Shown here: positions 26,945 through 35,770 of the stretch, piece after piece
How positions within the stretch are numbered: the first letter of the stretch is position 1
Layout: every line of letters starts with the position of its first letter
The notes under the pieces: model-generated
What the model was told of the DNA's origin: nothing
The model's database searches: none
The model's input: only the letters and a program-made list of their open reading frames with translations
Made by a program: the position numbers and the translations under genes
Source: Propionibacteriaceae bacterium
Lineage (GTDB): Bacteria; Actinomycetota; Actinomycetes; Propionibacteriales; Propionibacteriaceae
Direction: 5' to 3'
NCBI GenBank assembly: GCA_031272505.1
Contig: JAISTQ010000022.1
Coordinates: forward strand, 1-58,992
DNA length: 58,992 nt

Positions 26945-29509
26945 TCAGGCCGCGTTAATTAACGTGACGGTGCCGCCAGCGCCGTCAACCTGGACGCGGT
27001 CGCCGGTGCGCAGCCGGGTGGTGGCGTTGCCACAGCCGACCACGGCGGGGACGCCGAGCTCCCGGGCCACGATGGCGGCGTGCGAGAGGGCGGCCCCGAT
27101 GTCGGTGACGATGGCGGCCGCCCGCGGAAAGACGGGCGTCCAGCCGATGTTCGTCAGGTGGGTGACCAGAATCTCACCGGGCTGGAGCTGGTCGGCCTCG
27201 GCGATGGTGTCGAGACGGCGGACCACCCCTGCCACCACCCCTTTGGCACCGGGCACCCCCCGGATCACCGCGTCGGTGGCGGCCACTTCGGGCACCGTGC
27301 CGCTGGTGTCCAGCGACGGGTCGATGTAGTAGTCGGCGCGGCGATTCGGATCGGCCGCCCAGGCGAACGGGTCGAAGCTGCCCGCGATCAGGCCGGGCAG
27401 CGGGGGCAACTCCAAGTGCTTTTGATGGGTCTGACGGCGCAGCTCAAGGTACGCGAACGCGCTCGTCTCCCCAGCCAGCGCGGCAGGCAACTCCTCGGCG
27501 GTGAGATAGAAGACGCCGTCCCCGATCCCGAGCAACTCGCCAGCCCGCAGCGCGAACGCGCGCACCACGCCCAGCCAGCGGATCGCCTCGGAACGCACCG
27601 CCTCCCGACGCGCCGCCGCCGTGGCCCGTTTCTGCAGCTTCTCCTCGATCTTTTTGGCTTCCTTGGGGTGCGCCGCCCGCAGCCGGCGCAGCGCCGCCGC
27701 GAAATCTTCGGTGGACGACTTGGGTGCCGCCGCCGCGCCCGCCGCCGCCAACTGGGCATCCAGCCAACTTGGGTCTTCCGCCGGACGCGGCCAGGCCAAC
27801 TCCACCTCGTTGTAGCCCCGGTGCCCATACAACCGCAGATACTCCGCGCGAGAGAGCCGTCCAGCCAACACCTCCTGCAGCCCGGCCGCCGGGCCCAGCG
27901 AAGCCAAGCCACCGGCCAACTGGTTGACGGAGGCGAGCAGGATCGCCGCGTCTTCCGGCCCCGCGAGCGCGCGCACTTCGGCGTCAATCGGAGACGATTC
28001 GGCGGTGGCCGCGATCACCGACCAGAACGACTCCCGGTAGGCGGGAAAGACCCGCTCAATCCAGAGTTTCCCCAGTTCCGGCGCTTTATCCACTGCGGCG
28101 ACGGCGTTCGTCAGGTTTTCGCAAGCTGCCAAACTGCCCGCCAGCCAGTCTTTCAGCCGCCGCCGCGCCCCGAGTAGCTTGGGCAGCGTGTACAGCATCG
28201 TCAAGCCTTCGGCCTGCAAATCGGCCTTGGAGAGCGGCAGCGTCAACACCGGGACGGCATCGGGCACCGCCCCCCAGAGATCAGCCAGCTTGCGCAACTC
28301 GGCACGGGGTTGCTCGGCCACTTTCGGGCCCCGCGCCGCCAACTGCACCGAGAGGTTGTTGTAGGTGCGGCCCCCGATGTAGCCGGACATCTGCCGCCCG
28401 CGCACCCGCACCGACGGGCCGCCATGGGCCATCACGTAATCGGCCAGCGTGATCGTCAACGGGGTCTGCGGCTCGGGATTGGCTTCGACAAGATTCGTCG
28501 CCGACCACAGGCAGTTGCCCGCCAAGGTGTCGTTGCGCTCGCCGGTGCGCGGATCGGAGCCGACCATGGTGGTGATCGGCCGCCCCTGCAGCAGCCACAC
28601 CTTCTTGCCGACCACCGCCCACTCCAAATCCTGCGGCAAGCCGCCCAACTCCTTTTCGGCTTGGTGGGCTTCCCGGTGCAGCGACTTCGCCGCCGGGGCC
28701 AACGCCTCCGGGCCGGTGTAATCGCCTTTCGGACGGCTAAAGCGGAACTCGAAAGCGTTCGCCGCCCCCGAGACCAGCGCCTCGCCCAGCCCGGCCACCG
28801 CGTTGCCCGTCATCACGCCCAGATTCCCGGTGAGCGGATCGGCGGTGAACAGCACCCCCGCGTAATCGGCCGCCACCATCTTCTGCACCACCACCGCCAC
28901 CTCGCCGATGTCCGCCACCCCGCGCGCTCCCGCGTAGGCGCCCACCCGGACGTCCTCCGCAGAATGGCGCACGGTGGCCACCGCCTGCGCCACCTCGGCG
29001 GCGGGCACGTTCAACACCGATTCGTAGGCGCCCGCGAACGAGGCTTGCGCGGAATCTTCGGCCAGCGCCGACGAGCGAACCGCGAACAGCGCGTCCTTGC
29101 CCAGCTTGGGGAGCATTTTCGTCAACTCCGCCGCCGCCTCCGGCCGCAAAGCCTCCCCGTCAAACGCCCGCGGCAACAACACCAACGCCTTGGGAACCGG
29201 TTGCCCGGCCCGCAGCAGCTTGTCCAGCGCCACCGCCTTGCCGCCCGCGTTTGCGTACTCTTCCGGGGCCAGCCGACCCAGCCGATACAGCGATTTGCCC
29301 GGCTTCGGCTTGCGGATTACCCGGATCAGGCTGACGATCAGCTTCGCCAACCCCCACCCCAAGGCGTAACCCAGCGTGCCCACCACAAACGCCAGTGGGA
29401 TCTTCACCCCCCACGGCCATGGGCTCGCCACTATGAAACTGACCGCGCATCCCGCCGATGCGCTATTCGCGAACGACGTCTTAAACGCCCGTGCCCCCCG
29501 CTCATGCAT
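26945..29509 (-). CDS. Membrane-anchored PEP-utilising phosphotransferase (PEP synthase / rifampin phosphotransferase-like)
   Basis: 854 residues. After ~22 residues come two hydrophobic segments (AVSFIVASPWPWGVKIPLAF and a following VGTLGYALGWGLAKLIVSL) and a basic RVIRKPKPGK, suggesting a membrane hairpin. The cytoplasmic part has the ATP-grasp domain of PEP synthases (FAVRSSALAEDSAQASFAG, DLEWAVVGKKVWLLQGRP), a long helical middle region and a C-terminal swivelling domain with GAALSHAAIVARELGVPAVVG, whose His carries phosphate. Length and order fit rifampin phosphotransferases as well as PEP synthase-like proteins; the middle domain would decide the acceptor. The substrate is therefore open. 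The start follows TAGGCT by 6 nt. Confidence 0.8.
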   Translation of the reverse strand: MHERGARAFKTSFANSASAGCAVSFIVASPWPWGVKIPLAFVVGTLGYALGWGLAKLIVSLIRVIRKPKPGKSLYRLGRLAPEEYANAGGKAVALDKLLRAGQPVPKALVLLPRAFDGEALRPEAAAELTKMLPKLGKDALFAVRSSALAEDSAQASFAGAYESVLNVPAAEVAQAVATVRHSAEDVRVGAYAGARGVADIGEVAVVVQKMVAADYAGVLFTADPLTGNLGVMTGNAVAGLGEALVSGAANAFEFRFSRPKGDYTGPEALAPAAKSLHREAHQAEKELGGLPQDLEWAVVGKKVWLLQGRPITTMVGSDPRTGERNDTLAGNCLWSATNLVEANPEPQTPLTITLADYVMAHGGPSVRVRGRQMSGYIGGRTYNNLSVQLAARGPKVAEQPRAELRKLADLWGAVPDAVPVLTLPLSKADLQAEGLTMLYTLPKLLGARRRLKDWLAGSLAACENLTNAVAAVDKAPELGKLWIERVFPAYRESFWSVIAATAESSPIDAEVRALAGPEDAAILLASVNQLAGGLASLGPAAGLQEVLAGRLSRAEYLRLYGHRGYNEVELAWPRPAEDPSWLDAQLAAAGAAAAPKSSTEDFAAALRRLRAAHPKEAKKIEEKLQKRATAAARREAVRSEAIRWLGVVRAFALRAGELLGIGDGVFYLTAEELPAALAGETSAFAYLELRRQTHQKHLELPPLPGLIAGSFDPFAWAADPNRRADYYIDPSLDTSGTVPEVAATDAVIRGVPGAKGVVAGVVRRLDTIAEADQLQPGEILVTHLTNIGWTPVFPRAAAIVTDIGAALSHAAIVARELGVPAVVGCGNATTRLRTGDRVQVDGAGGTVTLINAA

Positions 29510-29617
29510 TCTCCTAGCCTAGTGGCATCAATCACTTGGCCTCCAACGGGCCGCGAGTTCTGCTGCCGCCAGAGCGAGCCCCACGCGCCCTCTCACCAGA
29601 CAAAATGACAGATATAT

Positions 29618-29646
29618 TTGACAAGGTGACGGGTTTGTGTTACGTT
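29618..29646 (+). promoter_or_regulatory. Sigma-70-type promoter of the XRE regulator gene
   Basis: TTGACA (29618-29623), a 17-bp spacer and TACGTT (29641-29646). The perfect -35 box and optimal spacing contrast with the leaderless promoters of most neighbours. TGACA/TGAC motifs recur at 29607, 29619 and 29627 and may be part of an autoregulatory operator. Confidence 0.65.
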
Positions 29647-29664
29647 GTGTCTGGAGGTGATGAC

Positions 29665-29871
29665 ATGAAGAACCTGAAGTTGAAGGCGGCGAGGGCCGCC
29701 AAGGACATGTCTCAACAGCAGCTTGCGGATGCGGTGGATGTGGCTCGGCAGACGATCAACGCCATTGAGATGGGCGATTACAACCCGTCGCTGAATCTCT
29801 GCATAGCCATCTGCAAAGCGCTCAACACCACACTCAACGATCTGTTCTGGAAGGAGAACGACAATGCTTAA
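29665..29871 (+). CDS. Small XRE-family transcriptional regulator
   Basis: 68 residues, essentially one helix-turn-helix domain: [19 protein letters not shown], then [20 protein letters not shown] and [14 protein letters not shown], the classical Cro/CI-type five-helix pattern. The ATG is chosen because GGAGGT lies 6 nt upstream; longer in-frame extensions would cross the promoter. Its last bases overlap the start of the downstream membrane-protein gene by 8 bp, so the two are translationally coupled. Such pairs usually comprise a repressor and a membrane protein of unknown role. Autoregulation is likely. Confidence 0.88.
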   Translation: MKNLKLKAARAAKDMSQQQLADAVDVARQTINAIEMGDYNPSLNLCIAICKALNTTLNDLFWKENDNA

Positions 29872-30310
29872 CAAATACGATTACGACGAGCGTCAACTCG
29901 CCGCCCAGAGCATCATGTGGCGCAACACCTACATCTTGCTCGTCGCGCTACTTCTCATCGATGCCTGCTTGGTCTCAAACATCTACCCGTGGACGATCTA
30001 CCCCGAAGACCGCGTCTTCATCCTGGTGATGACCTCGGCCATCGTGGGCATCTTCATCCAAATCAAGACCGAATCGCTGTTCCCGAAGGGCAAGGTCTTC
30101 TGGCCGGTGATCATCGCACTCGGGCTTTGTACGGTGTCCTGCTTCGTCATGATGGGCGTCTCGATCGCCCGCAACGAGCCGTTTATCACCAATGGCCAAC
30201 TCGATACCGGTGCGCTGTTCGCCGTGTTGGCTGGGCTGTCCCTGATCGGATTCCTGGCTTGCCTGATCGCGGGGATTCAGGAAATCAGGCAGCGGAACCA
30301 CAACTCTTAA
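29864..30310 (+). CDS. Four-TM membrane protein coupled to XRE regulator
   Basis: 148 residues, not recognised as a named family. A short charged N-terminus ([11 protein letters not shown]) is followed by four hydrophobic segments (about residues 22-40, 50-66, 78-98 and 118-138) and a basic tail ([10 protein letters not shown]). The 8-bp overlap with the XRE gene gives a two-gene operon. Small integral membrane proteins paired with ~70-residue XRE regulators are common in Gram-positive bacteria, but their function is not established here. It is convergent with the RND gene and its last four bases overlap that gene's end. Confidence 0.75.
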   Translation: MLNKYDYDERQLAAQSIMWRNTYILLVALLLIDACLVSNIYPWTIYPEDRVFILVMTSAIVGIFIQIKTESLFPKGKVFWPVIIALGLCTVSCFVMMGVSIARNEPFITNGQLDTGALFAVLAGLSLIGFLACLIAGIQEIRQRNHNS

Positions 30311-33300
30311 TCGGTGACGGCTTCGAACTCGGAGTCGGCGACCACCTTGGGGTCTTTGCGGACCAGCAGGTCGTAGACGATGGGGACGACGAAGAGCGTC
30401 ATCAAGGTGCCATAGAGTAGGCCGCCAACGCAGACGATCGCCATCGGCTGCATCATCCCGGAGCCCTCCCGGATACCGAGGGCCATCACCAGCAACGCGA
30501 AGACGGTGGCCAGCGCCGTCATCAGGATCGGCCGCATCCTGGTGGCGGTGCCTTCGCGGATTGCCGTCAGCCGATCCGCCCCCTCGCGGCGCAATCGGTT
30601 GATGTAGTCGATGAGCACGATGCCGTTGGAGACGATCACGCCCAGCAGCATCGCGAAGCCGATCATGGAGATCACCGAAAGCACCTTCCCGGTGATCAGC
30701 AGCGCCAGCAGGCCGCCGGTGAAGGCGAGCGGCACCGTGAACATGATGATGAACGGGCTGAGCAAGGATTGGAACTGGCCCACCATGATCAGATAGACGA
30801 GCAGCAGTCCGAGCAGCATCATCAAGCCCAACTGGGTGAACGAATCCATGATGGTGGAGTTCTCGCCGGAGATCTCATAGGTGACGTCTTCGGGCAGTTG
30901 CAGCCCCGCAATCGCCTGCTCCACGTCATTCGTCACCAACGTGATGTTGCTGTCTTCGTCGATGGTGATGGTGATCGGCAGCACCCGCCGCTGGTCCTCG
31001 CGCTGGATCATCGGCAGCGTCTCGTCCTCGGAGAAGGTGGAGATGTCGGCGAGCTTCACTTCTTCGACGGTGCCGTCCCGCTGGGTGACGTTCAGCACCA
31101 GTTCCTTGATGTGGTCGGGGGTGAGGGTGTCGTCCTCGAAGTATTGGTTCACCACCAGCACGTCCAGGGTGTCGCCATTGAAGCTGACGTCGGTGGCCGT
31201 CTTGCTCTCGGTGAGCGCCGCCTGCACCAACTGGTAGGCCTGCGCGGTGGTGAGCGCCTTCTCGGCCGCTTTGTCGCGGTCGATGGTGAAATGCAGCACC
31301 GGCTCGGCGTCCTCCAAGCCGTCGTCCACTTCGGCTATCCCGTCGATGCTTTCCACCGCCTGCGAGACGAGCTCCGCCCCGTCCATCATCGCCTCGATGT
31401 CATTCGAATAGAGGTTGACGGTGATACCGCCCGTCCCCAGGAACGTCGACGACATGCTCGAATCGCCTACCGATGCGGTGGTGTTCAGATCCGCCAGCGC
31501 CGCCTCGACGTCGGCGGTGAGTTGCTCCGCGTCCAAGCTCTCTTCGGCCAGGGCATAGACGGCGATGGTGCTCAGGTCGTCACCCCCGGCCAGACCCGCG
31601 AGGGCGCCCATGCCGCTGCCGCTCATCGCCGAGCCATAGGGCATCGCGCCCACTTCCAGCACCCCGTCGATGGCTTGAATCCGGGCCACCGCCTCGTTGG
31701 CGATCTCCTTGCGTTCGCTGGTCGTGGTCTCGTCGGGCATCTCCAGCGTGATGCTCATCTCGCCGGTGCTCACATTCGGCATGTAGGCGAACCCGTTCCC
31801 CCAGACCAGCGCCGCGCTGCCCGCGAGCAGCGCCACCGCGAGGGCGAGCACCGCCCACTTGAAGCGCAGGGCGAGCAGCAGCAGCTTGTCGTAGCCGCGC
31901 AACATCGCGTCAAACCACTTGTGTTCCTTGGGCTCCATCTTGCGGAACACCCCGGAGGCCACCACCGGCACCAAGGTGACCGATACCGCCAGCGAGGCCA
32001 GCAGCGCGTAGGCGAAAGTGAGCGCGAAGTCGGTGAAGAGCTGCCGCGTCAGGCCGGTGACGAAGACGATGGGCACAAAGACGCACACGGTGGTGAGGGT
32101 GGACGCCGCCACCGCTCCGGCCACCTGTTTCGCGCCCGCGACCGCCGCCCGGGTGGCCGAATAGCCCAAGGATCGTAATCGGAAGATGTTCTCCATCACC
32201 ACCACCGAGTCGTCCACCAAGCGGCCGACGGCGATGGCCAGGCCGCCGATGGAGAGCACGTTCAGCGTCACCCCGGAGAAATACATCGCCACCAAGGCGG
32301 CCACCAGCGAAATCGGGATGGAGCACAGCGTGATCAGCGTGGGCCGGAAATCGCGCAGGAAGATCAGCAGGATGACGATGGCGAAGACCGCCCCCCAGAT
32401 CAGGTCGGAGCCGAGCGCGCTGATCACCATGTAGATGTAGTCGCCCTGGTTCATCAACTCGATGAAGCGCAGGCCGTCGTAGGTTTGCTGCAGCTCGGCG
32501 AACTTGGCCGAGATGGCGTTGGTGACGTCCGTGGTGGCGTGCTGCGACTGCTTGGTGAAGGTGATCAGCACCCCGTCGTGGCCGTTGATGTTGGTGTAGG
32601 CCGTCTCCAGATTGTCGCTCATGAAGACGTCCGCGACATCGGAGAGCCGAATCGGATCGACGCCCTCGATGCCCGGATCCATCAGCACCATGTTTTGCAG
32701 TTCTTCGAGCGAGCCCACCTCGTCGCCGACGCGCACCAGATAATCCTGGAACTCCTGGTGGACGTAGCCGGCTGGCATGGAGAAGTTCTGCGCGGTGAGC
32801 AGCCCGGAGACGGTCTCCATGGTGAGCTGCGCGCCCACGTTCGCCTGCTTCAGCGCGGTCTTCCGGGCCTCCTTGATCTGATCGAGGCCCTGGTCGACCT
32901 GGGTGAGCGCCAGATTCAGCGTCGCCTTGCCCGCCTGGAGCTGCGCCGAGCCGTCCGCCAACTTATATAGGTTTGACGCGAGCTGTTCCGTCATCGTGCC
33001 TTGGCCCTTGGCCAGCTTCGTCTGGTTCTCCTCGACGGTCTTGATGCCCGCCTTCAGCTTTTTCACGCCCGAATCGAGCTGTTTGAGGCCCTTTTTGATC
33101 TTGGCCAGGCCGTCGTCAAGCTGTTTCAGGCCGGATTTCGCGGTGGGCAGGTTGGCGTTGATGGTGTCCAGATTGGTCTGCATCTCGGCGATCTGGGCGG
33201 TGAGGGTGGCGATCTGGGTGTCGATGGTGGAGCAGTCCACGCCGGGCGGGGGAGTGCCCGCGTCACAGGCGGCTTTGGCCTGCCCCAAGGCGGCCAGCCC

Positions 33301-34251
33301 GGCCTGCGCGGTGGGCAGCGCCTCCTCGATCTGGGCCTTCGCCGTCGTCATCGCGGAGATTTGGGAGGCCAACTCGTCACGCTGCTTTTGCAGGGTGTCG
33401 CGCTGGGAGACGATGTCGGGGCGCTTGGCCTGCAAGTCGGCCAGTTGGGCCTTCAGGTCGGCCGAGGTGGTAGTGAGCGCGGTGGTGCCGGTGGCCAGTT
33501 GCGTCGCCCCTTTGCCCATCCCCTTGGCGAGCTGGTTGGCGCCGTTGGTGAGCTGTTGTTCGCCGCTCTCGACGTCATCCAGCTTGTCCTCCAGGTCGGC
33601 CTGGGTGTCGCGGAGTTCGTCTTTCTGCTCGTCAATCTTGTCGTTGATGGCCTGTTCGACCGTCTCGTCCAGCGCGTCCAGCTTGTCTTGGCGGATGACG
33701 ACGTTCACCTGCTCCTCGATGATGCCGGTGACGTTCAGCGAGGCGACGCCGGTGATGCCCTCCAGGCGCGTCTCCAAATTGTCTTTGACGAAGGTGGACA
33801 GCTCGGTGGCGTCCGCCCCCTCCTTTTCGACAGCCGCCACCATCACCGGCAGCATGTTCGGGTTGATCTTCATCAACACCGGGGTGCCGATCATCTCGTT
33901 CCAGCCGTAGGACACCTGCTCGATTTTCTGGCTGAGATCGAGCATGGCGGTATCCATGGAAACCCCGTCGGAGAACTCCATGATCAGCATTGAGTAGTTC
34001 TCGTTGGAGCGGCTGGTGAGCGTCTGCATTCCGTCGATGGTGGCGAAACTCTCCTCCATCGGGCGGGTGATCTCGGCCTCCACGTTTTCCGGCGAGGCGC
34101 CGGGGTAGCTGGTGACGGCGATGACGTATGGCAGATCCAGATTGGGGAGCAGCTCGGGCGTCATCGAGGTGAAGCTGGTGATGCCCAACGCGAACACCAG
34201 CACGACCCCGACCAACACCAAGTACGGCTTCCGGACCAGAGATTTGATCAT
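30307..34251 (-). CDS. RND-superfamily efflux permease with large coiled-coil insertion
   Basis: 1,314 residues. The HAE-type layout is clear: an N-terminal membrane segment (LVLVGVVLVFALGITSF), the porter motif VTSYPGASPENVEAEITRPMEE, two six-helix membrane blocks (FLRDFRPTLITLCSIPISLV; GRLVDDSVVVMEN, carrying the acidic residues of the relay), a second porter region and a final FVVPIVYDLLVRK. It exceeds the usual ~1,050 residues because of a ~270-residue helical, heptad-like insertion (about residues 200-470, repeated QL.G...L and LKQLDSGVKKLKAG). No membrane-fusion or outer-membrane partner is encoded nearby, as expected in a monoderm. The divergent TetR gene is the probable regulator. GAGGGG lies close upstream of the ATG. 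Confidence 0.88.
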   Translation of the reverse strand: MIKSLVRKPYLVLVGVVLVFALGITSFTSMTPELLPNLDLPYVIAVTSYPGASPENVEAEITRPMEESFATIDGMQTLTSRSNENYSMLIMEFSDGVSMDTAMLDLSQKIEQVSYGWNEMIGTPVLMKINPNMLPVMVAAVEKEGADATELSTFVKDNLETRLEGITGVASLNVTGIIEEQVNVVIRQDKLDALDETVEQAINDKIDEQKDELRDTQADLEDKLDDVESGEQQLTNGANQLAKGMGKGATQLATGTTALTTTSADLKAQLADLQAKRPDIVSQRDTLQKQRDELASQISAMTTAKAQIEEALPTAQAGLAALGQAKAACDAGTPPPGVDCSTIDTQIATLTAQIAEMQTNLDTINANLPTAKSGLKQLDDGLAKIKKGLKQLDSGVKKLKAGIKTVEENQTKLAKGQGTMTEQLASNLYKLADGSAQLQAGKATLNLALTQVDQGLDQIKEARKTALKQANVGAQLTMETVSGLLTAQNFSMPAGYVHQEFQDYLVRVGDEVGSLEELQNMVLMDPGIEGVDPIRLSDVADVFMSDNLETAYTNINGHDGVLITFTKQSQHATTDVTNAISAKFAELQQTYDGLRFIELMNQGDYIYMVISALGSDLIWGAVFAIVILLIFLRDFRPTLITLCSIPISLVAALVAMYFSGVTLNVLSIGGLAIAVGRLVDDSVVVMENIFRLRSLGYSATRAAVAGAKQVAGAVAASTLTTVCVFVPIVFVTGLTRQLFTDFALTFAYALLASLAVSVTLVPVVASGVFRKMEPKEHKWFDAMLRGYDKLLLLALRFKWAVLALAVALLAGSAALVWGNGFAYMPNVSTGEMSITLEMPDETTTSERKEIANEAVARIQAIDGVLEVGAMPYGSAMSGSGMGALAGLAGGDDLSTIAVYALAEESLDAEQLTADVEAALADLNTTASVGDSSMSSTFLGTGGITVNLYSNDIEAMMDGAELVSQAVESIDGIAEVDDGLEDAEPVLHFTIDRDKAAEKALTTAQAYQLVQAALTESKTATDVSFNGDTLDVLVVNQYFEDDTLTPDHIKELVLNVTQRDGTVEEVKLADISTFSEDETLPMIQREDQRRVLPITITIDEDSNITLVTNDVEQAIAGLQLPEDVTYEISGENSTIMDSFTQLGLMMLLGLLLVYLIMVGQFQSLLSPFIIMFTVPLAFTGGLLALLITGKVLSVISMIGFAMLLGVIVSNGIVLIDYINRLRREGADRLTAIREGTATRMRPILMTALATVFALLVMALGIREGSGMMQPMAIVCVGGLLYGTLMTLFVVPIVYDLLVRKDPKVVADSEFEAVTD

Positions 34252-34301
34252 TGTGCCCCTCTAACACTCGTTGCGGTACCAGTATGCACGGTTAAAGATT
34301 A

Positions 34302-34330
34302 TTGCGCAACTGCAATCTTGCACTTGCGCA
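34302..34330. promoter_or_regulatory. Operator candidate between RND exporter and TetR genes
   Basis: Two direct TTGCGCA heptamers (34302-34308 and 34324-34330), 22 bp apart, flank the interrupted palindrome TGCAA-TC-TTGCA (34311-34322). The cluster sits in the 108-bp divergent promoter region, where a TetR-type repressor would act on both genes. Confidence 0.5.
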
Positions 34331-34359
34331 GAAGTTCCACATATTGGCATACTTGCTAC

Positions 34360-35085
34360 ATGGACCAAGGGGCGACCGAGGAGCTCGGGCTGCGGCAGCG
34401 CAAGAAGCGCGAGACGCTGGTAGCGTTGCACGAGGCGGCTTTGAGCTTGGCCATGGAGCGGGGCTTGGACGGGGTGACGGTGCAGGACATCGCCACCCGC
34501 GCGGATGTCTCGCCGCGCACCTTCTTTAATTACTTTGAGAACAAGGATGACGCGGTGCTGGGCATCTCGGCGTTGGCGACTGCCGAGGTGTTGGCCAGCT
34601 TTGCCGCGCAGGAGCCGGTGAAGCCGTTGGATCTGGACACCATCGTGCAGTTGATCTGGCAGTTGCTGGTGAGTTCGATCCTGTCGGAGAGCACCCTGGA
34701 AGACCGGATGGCTTTGCTGCAGGCCAATCCGTCGTTGGCGCGGCATTCGTTCGATCAGCTCGGCAGGCTGGAGGGGCGGCTGATTGACGCTCTGGACGCC
34801 CGGCTGGCGGTGGAGCCCGGGTTTGCCTCGGCCGCCGAGCGGCGCGACCACCTGATGGTGCTGCTGTCGACCAGCATGGGCGTGTGGCGCTACATCCTGC
34901 ACAAGCTGCTGGACATGGGCGTGACGGAGGCCGGCCTCCCCGTCGACCACGACTACTTCACCCAGCCCATCCGCGCCTTCATCTCCGCCCGCCAAACCGA
35001 ACCCGGCGGCTGGATCCCCGACTCCGACCTCATCCGCACCCTCCAATCCGAATACCTCTCCACCCTCCACACCATCCTCCCGTAG
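34360..35085 (+). CDS. TetR-family transcriptional regulator
   Basis: 241 residues starting MDQGATEELG. The N-terminal domain is a typical TetR helix-turn-helix: RQRKKRETLVALHEAALSLA, GVTVQDIATRADVSPRTFFNYFENKDD. The C-terminal part is helical and would bind a ligand. In the family such genes repress an adjacent exporter and are released by its substrates; the divergent RND gene is the obvious target. A longer in-frame start at 34318 would run through the operator region and is rejected. The last codons contain the TAGCCT box of the macrodomain gene. Confidence 0.88.
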   Translation: MDQGATEELGLRQRKKRETLVALHEAALSLAMERGLDGVTVQDIATRADVSPRTFFNYFENKDDAVLGISALATAEVLASFAAQEPVKPLDLDTIVQLIWQLLVSSILSESTLEDRMALLQANPSLARHSFDQLGRLEGRLIDALDARLAVEPGFASAAERRDHLMVLLSTSMGVWRYILHKLLDMGVTEAGLPVDHDYFTQPIRAFISARQTEPGGWIPDSDLIRTLQSEYLSTLHTILP

Positions 35086-35094
35086 CCTTAAACC

Positions 35095-35601
35095 ATGAAC
35101 ATCGAGGCAATCCAAGGCGACATCACCAAGGAGACGACCGACGCGATCGTCAACGCGGCCAACTCCACGCTACTGGGCGGCGGAGGAGTGGACGGCGCCA
35201 TCCATCGGGCGGCGGGGCCAGGACTGCTGGCGGAGTGCCGCCAGGTGCGCGAGGCCTACCCGCAGGGGCTCCCGGTGGGAAAGGCGGTGGCAACCGGCGC
35301 CTACGACCTGCCCTGCAAGTGGGTGATCCACACCGTCGGCCCGAACGCCCACCGCGGCCAAACCAACCCCGCCGATCTGGCCAGTTGCTTCACCGAATCC
35401 CTGCGCGTCGCCGCCGAAGTCGGTGCCACCTCCATCTCCTTCCCGGCCATCAGCGCCGGCGCCTACGGCTGGGACCCCGCCGACGTCGCCCGCATCGCCG
35501 TCACCGCCGTCACCTCCCACCCCACCCCCCTCACCCTGATCCGCTTCGTCCTCTTCTCCACCCCCCTCCTCCAACTCTTCTCCGCCGCGCTGACACACTA
35601 A
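35095..35601 (+). CDS. Macrodomain protein (ADP-ribose binding/hydrolase)
   Basis: 168 residues forming one macrodomain: IEAIQGDITKETTDAIVNAAN, STLLGGGGVDGAIHRAAGP (the Gly-rich loop and catalytic-type Asn/Asp environment of MacroD/YmdB), and SISFPAISAGAYGW. Relatives remove ADP-ribose from proteins or hydrolyse O-acetyl-ADP-ribose. The gene starts 9 bp after the TetR stop. A TAGCCT box 6 nt before the ATG overlaps that stop codon, so it could be leaderless or read through from tetR. The last ~20 residues (LLQLFSAALTH) look shortened or diverged compared with the usual closing helix. Confidence 0.88.
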   Translation: MNIEAIQGDITKETTDAIVNAANSTLLGGGGVDGAIHRAAGPGLLAECRQVREAYPQGLPVGKAVATGAYDLPCKWVIHTVGPNAHRGQTNPADLASCFTESLRVAAEVGATSISFPAISAGAYGWDPADVARIAVTAVTSHPTPLTLIRFVLFSTPLLQLFSAALTH

Positions 35602-35680
35602 CCGCGTCATCCTCTAGCTACCTTTCCCGTCGTTCTCGGACGAAGTCCCGGAATTCAAACGTGCGTGGTTGACTTTTCCC

Positions 35681-35767
35681 CGTCATCCTCGAGCCGCAGG
35701 CTCGGGGATCCAGTGCGACGGGTGCGGACGCACCTTCGGAGCACCAAGAACGCGTGAGCGAAGCGAA
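35681..35767 (+). repeat. Structured dispersed repeat, copy C
   Basis: Plus-strand copy of the element seen at 9804-9891 and 9991-10076: hairpin 1 (CGAGCC-GCA-GGCTCG), GGGGATCCAGTGCGACGG, hairpin 2 (GGTGCG-GA-CGCACC), end TGAGCGAAGCGAA. A shorter, degenerate hairpin of related style (GGAC-GAA-GTCC, about 35637-35652) lies just before it. Between this and the macrodomain gene nothing codes. Confidence 0.7.
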
Positions 35768-35770
35768 CGC

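Noticed and set aside
26953-26964. Perfect palindrome CGTTAATTAACG
   Set aside because: It lies within the last codons of the PEP-utilising gene (LINA region) and is too short, without a loop or U-run, to be a terminator; probably chance.
30769-32178. Plus-strand frame opposite the RND permease
   Set aside because: His/Gly/Arg/Glu-rich shadow with no start context or motifs.
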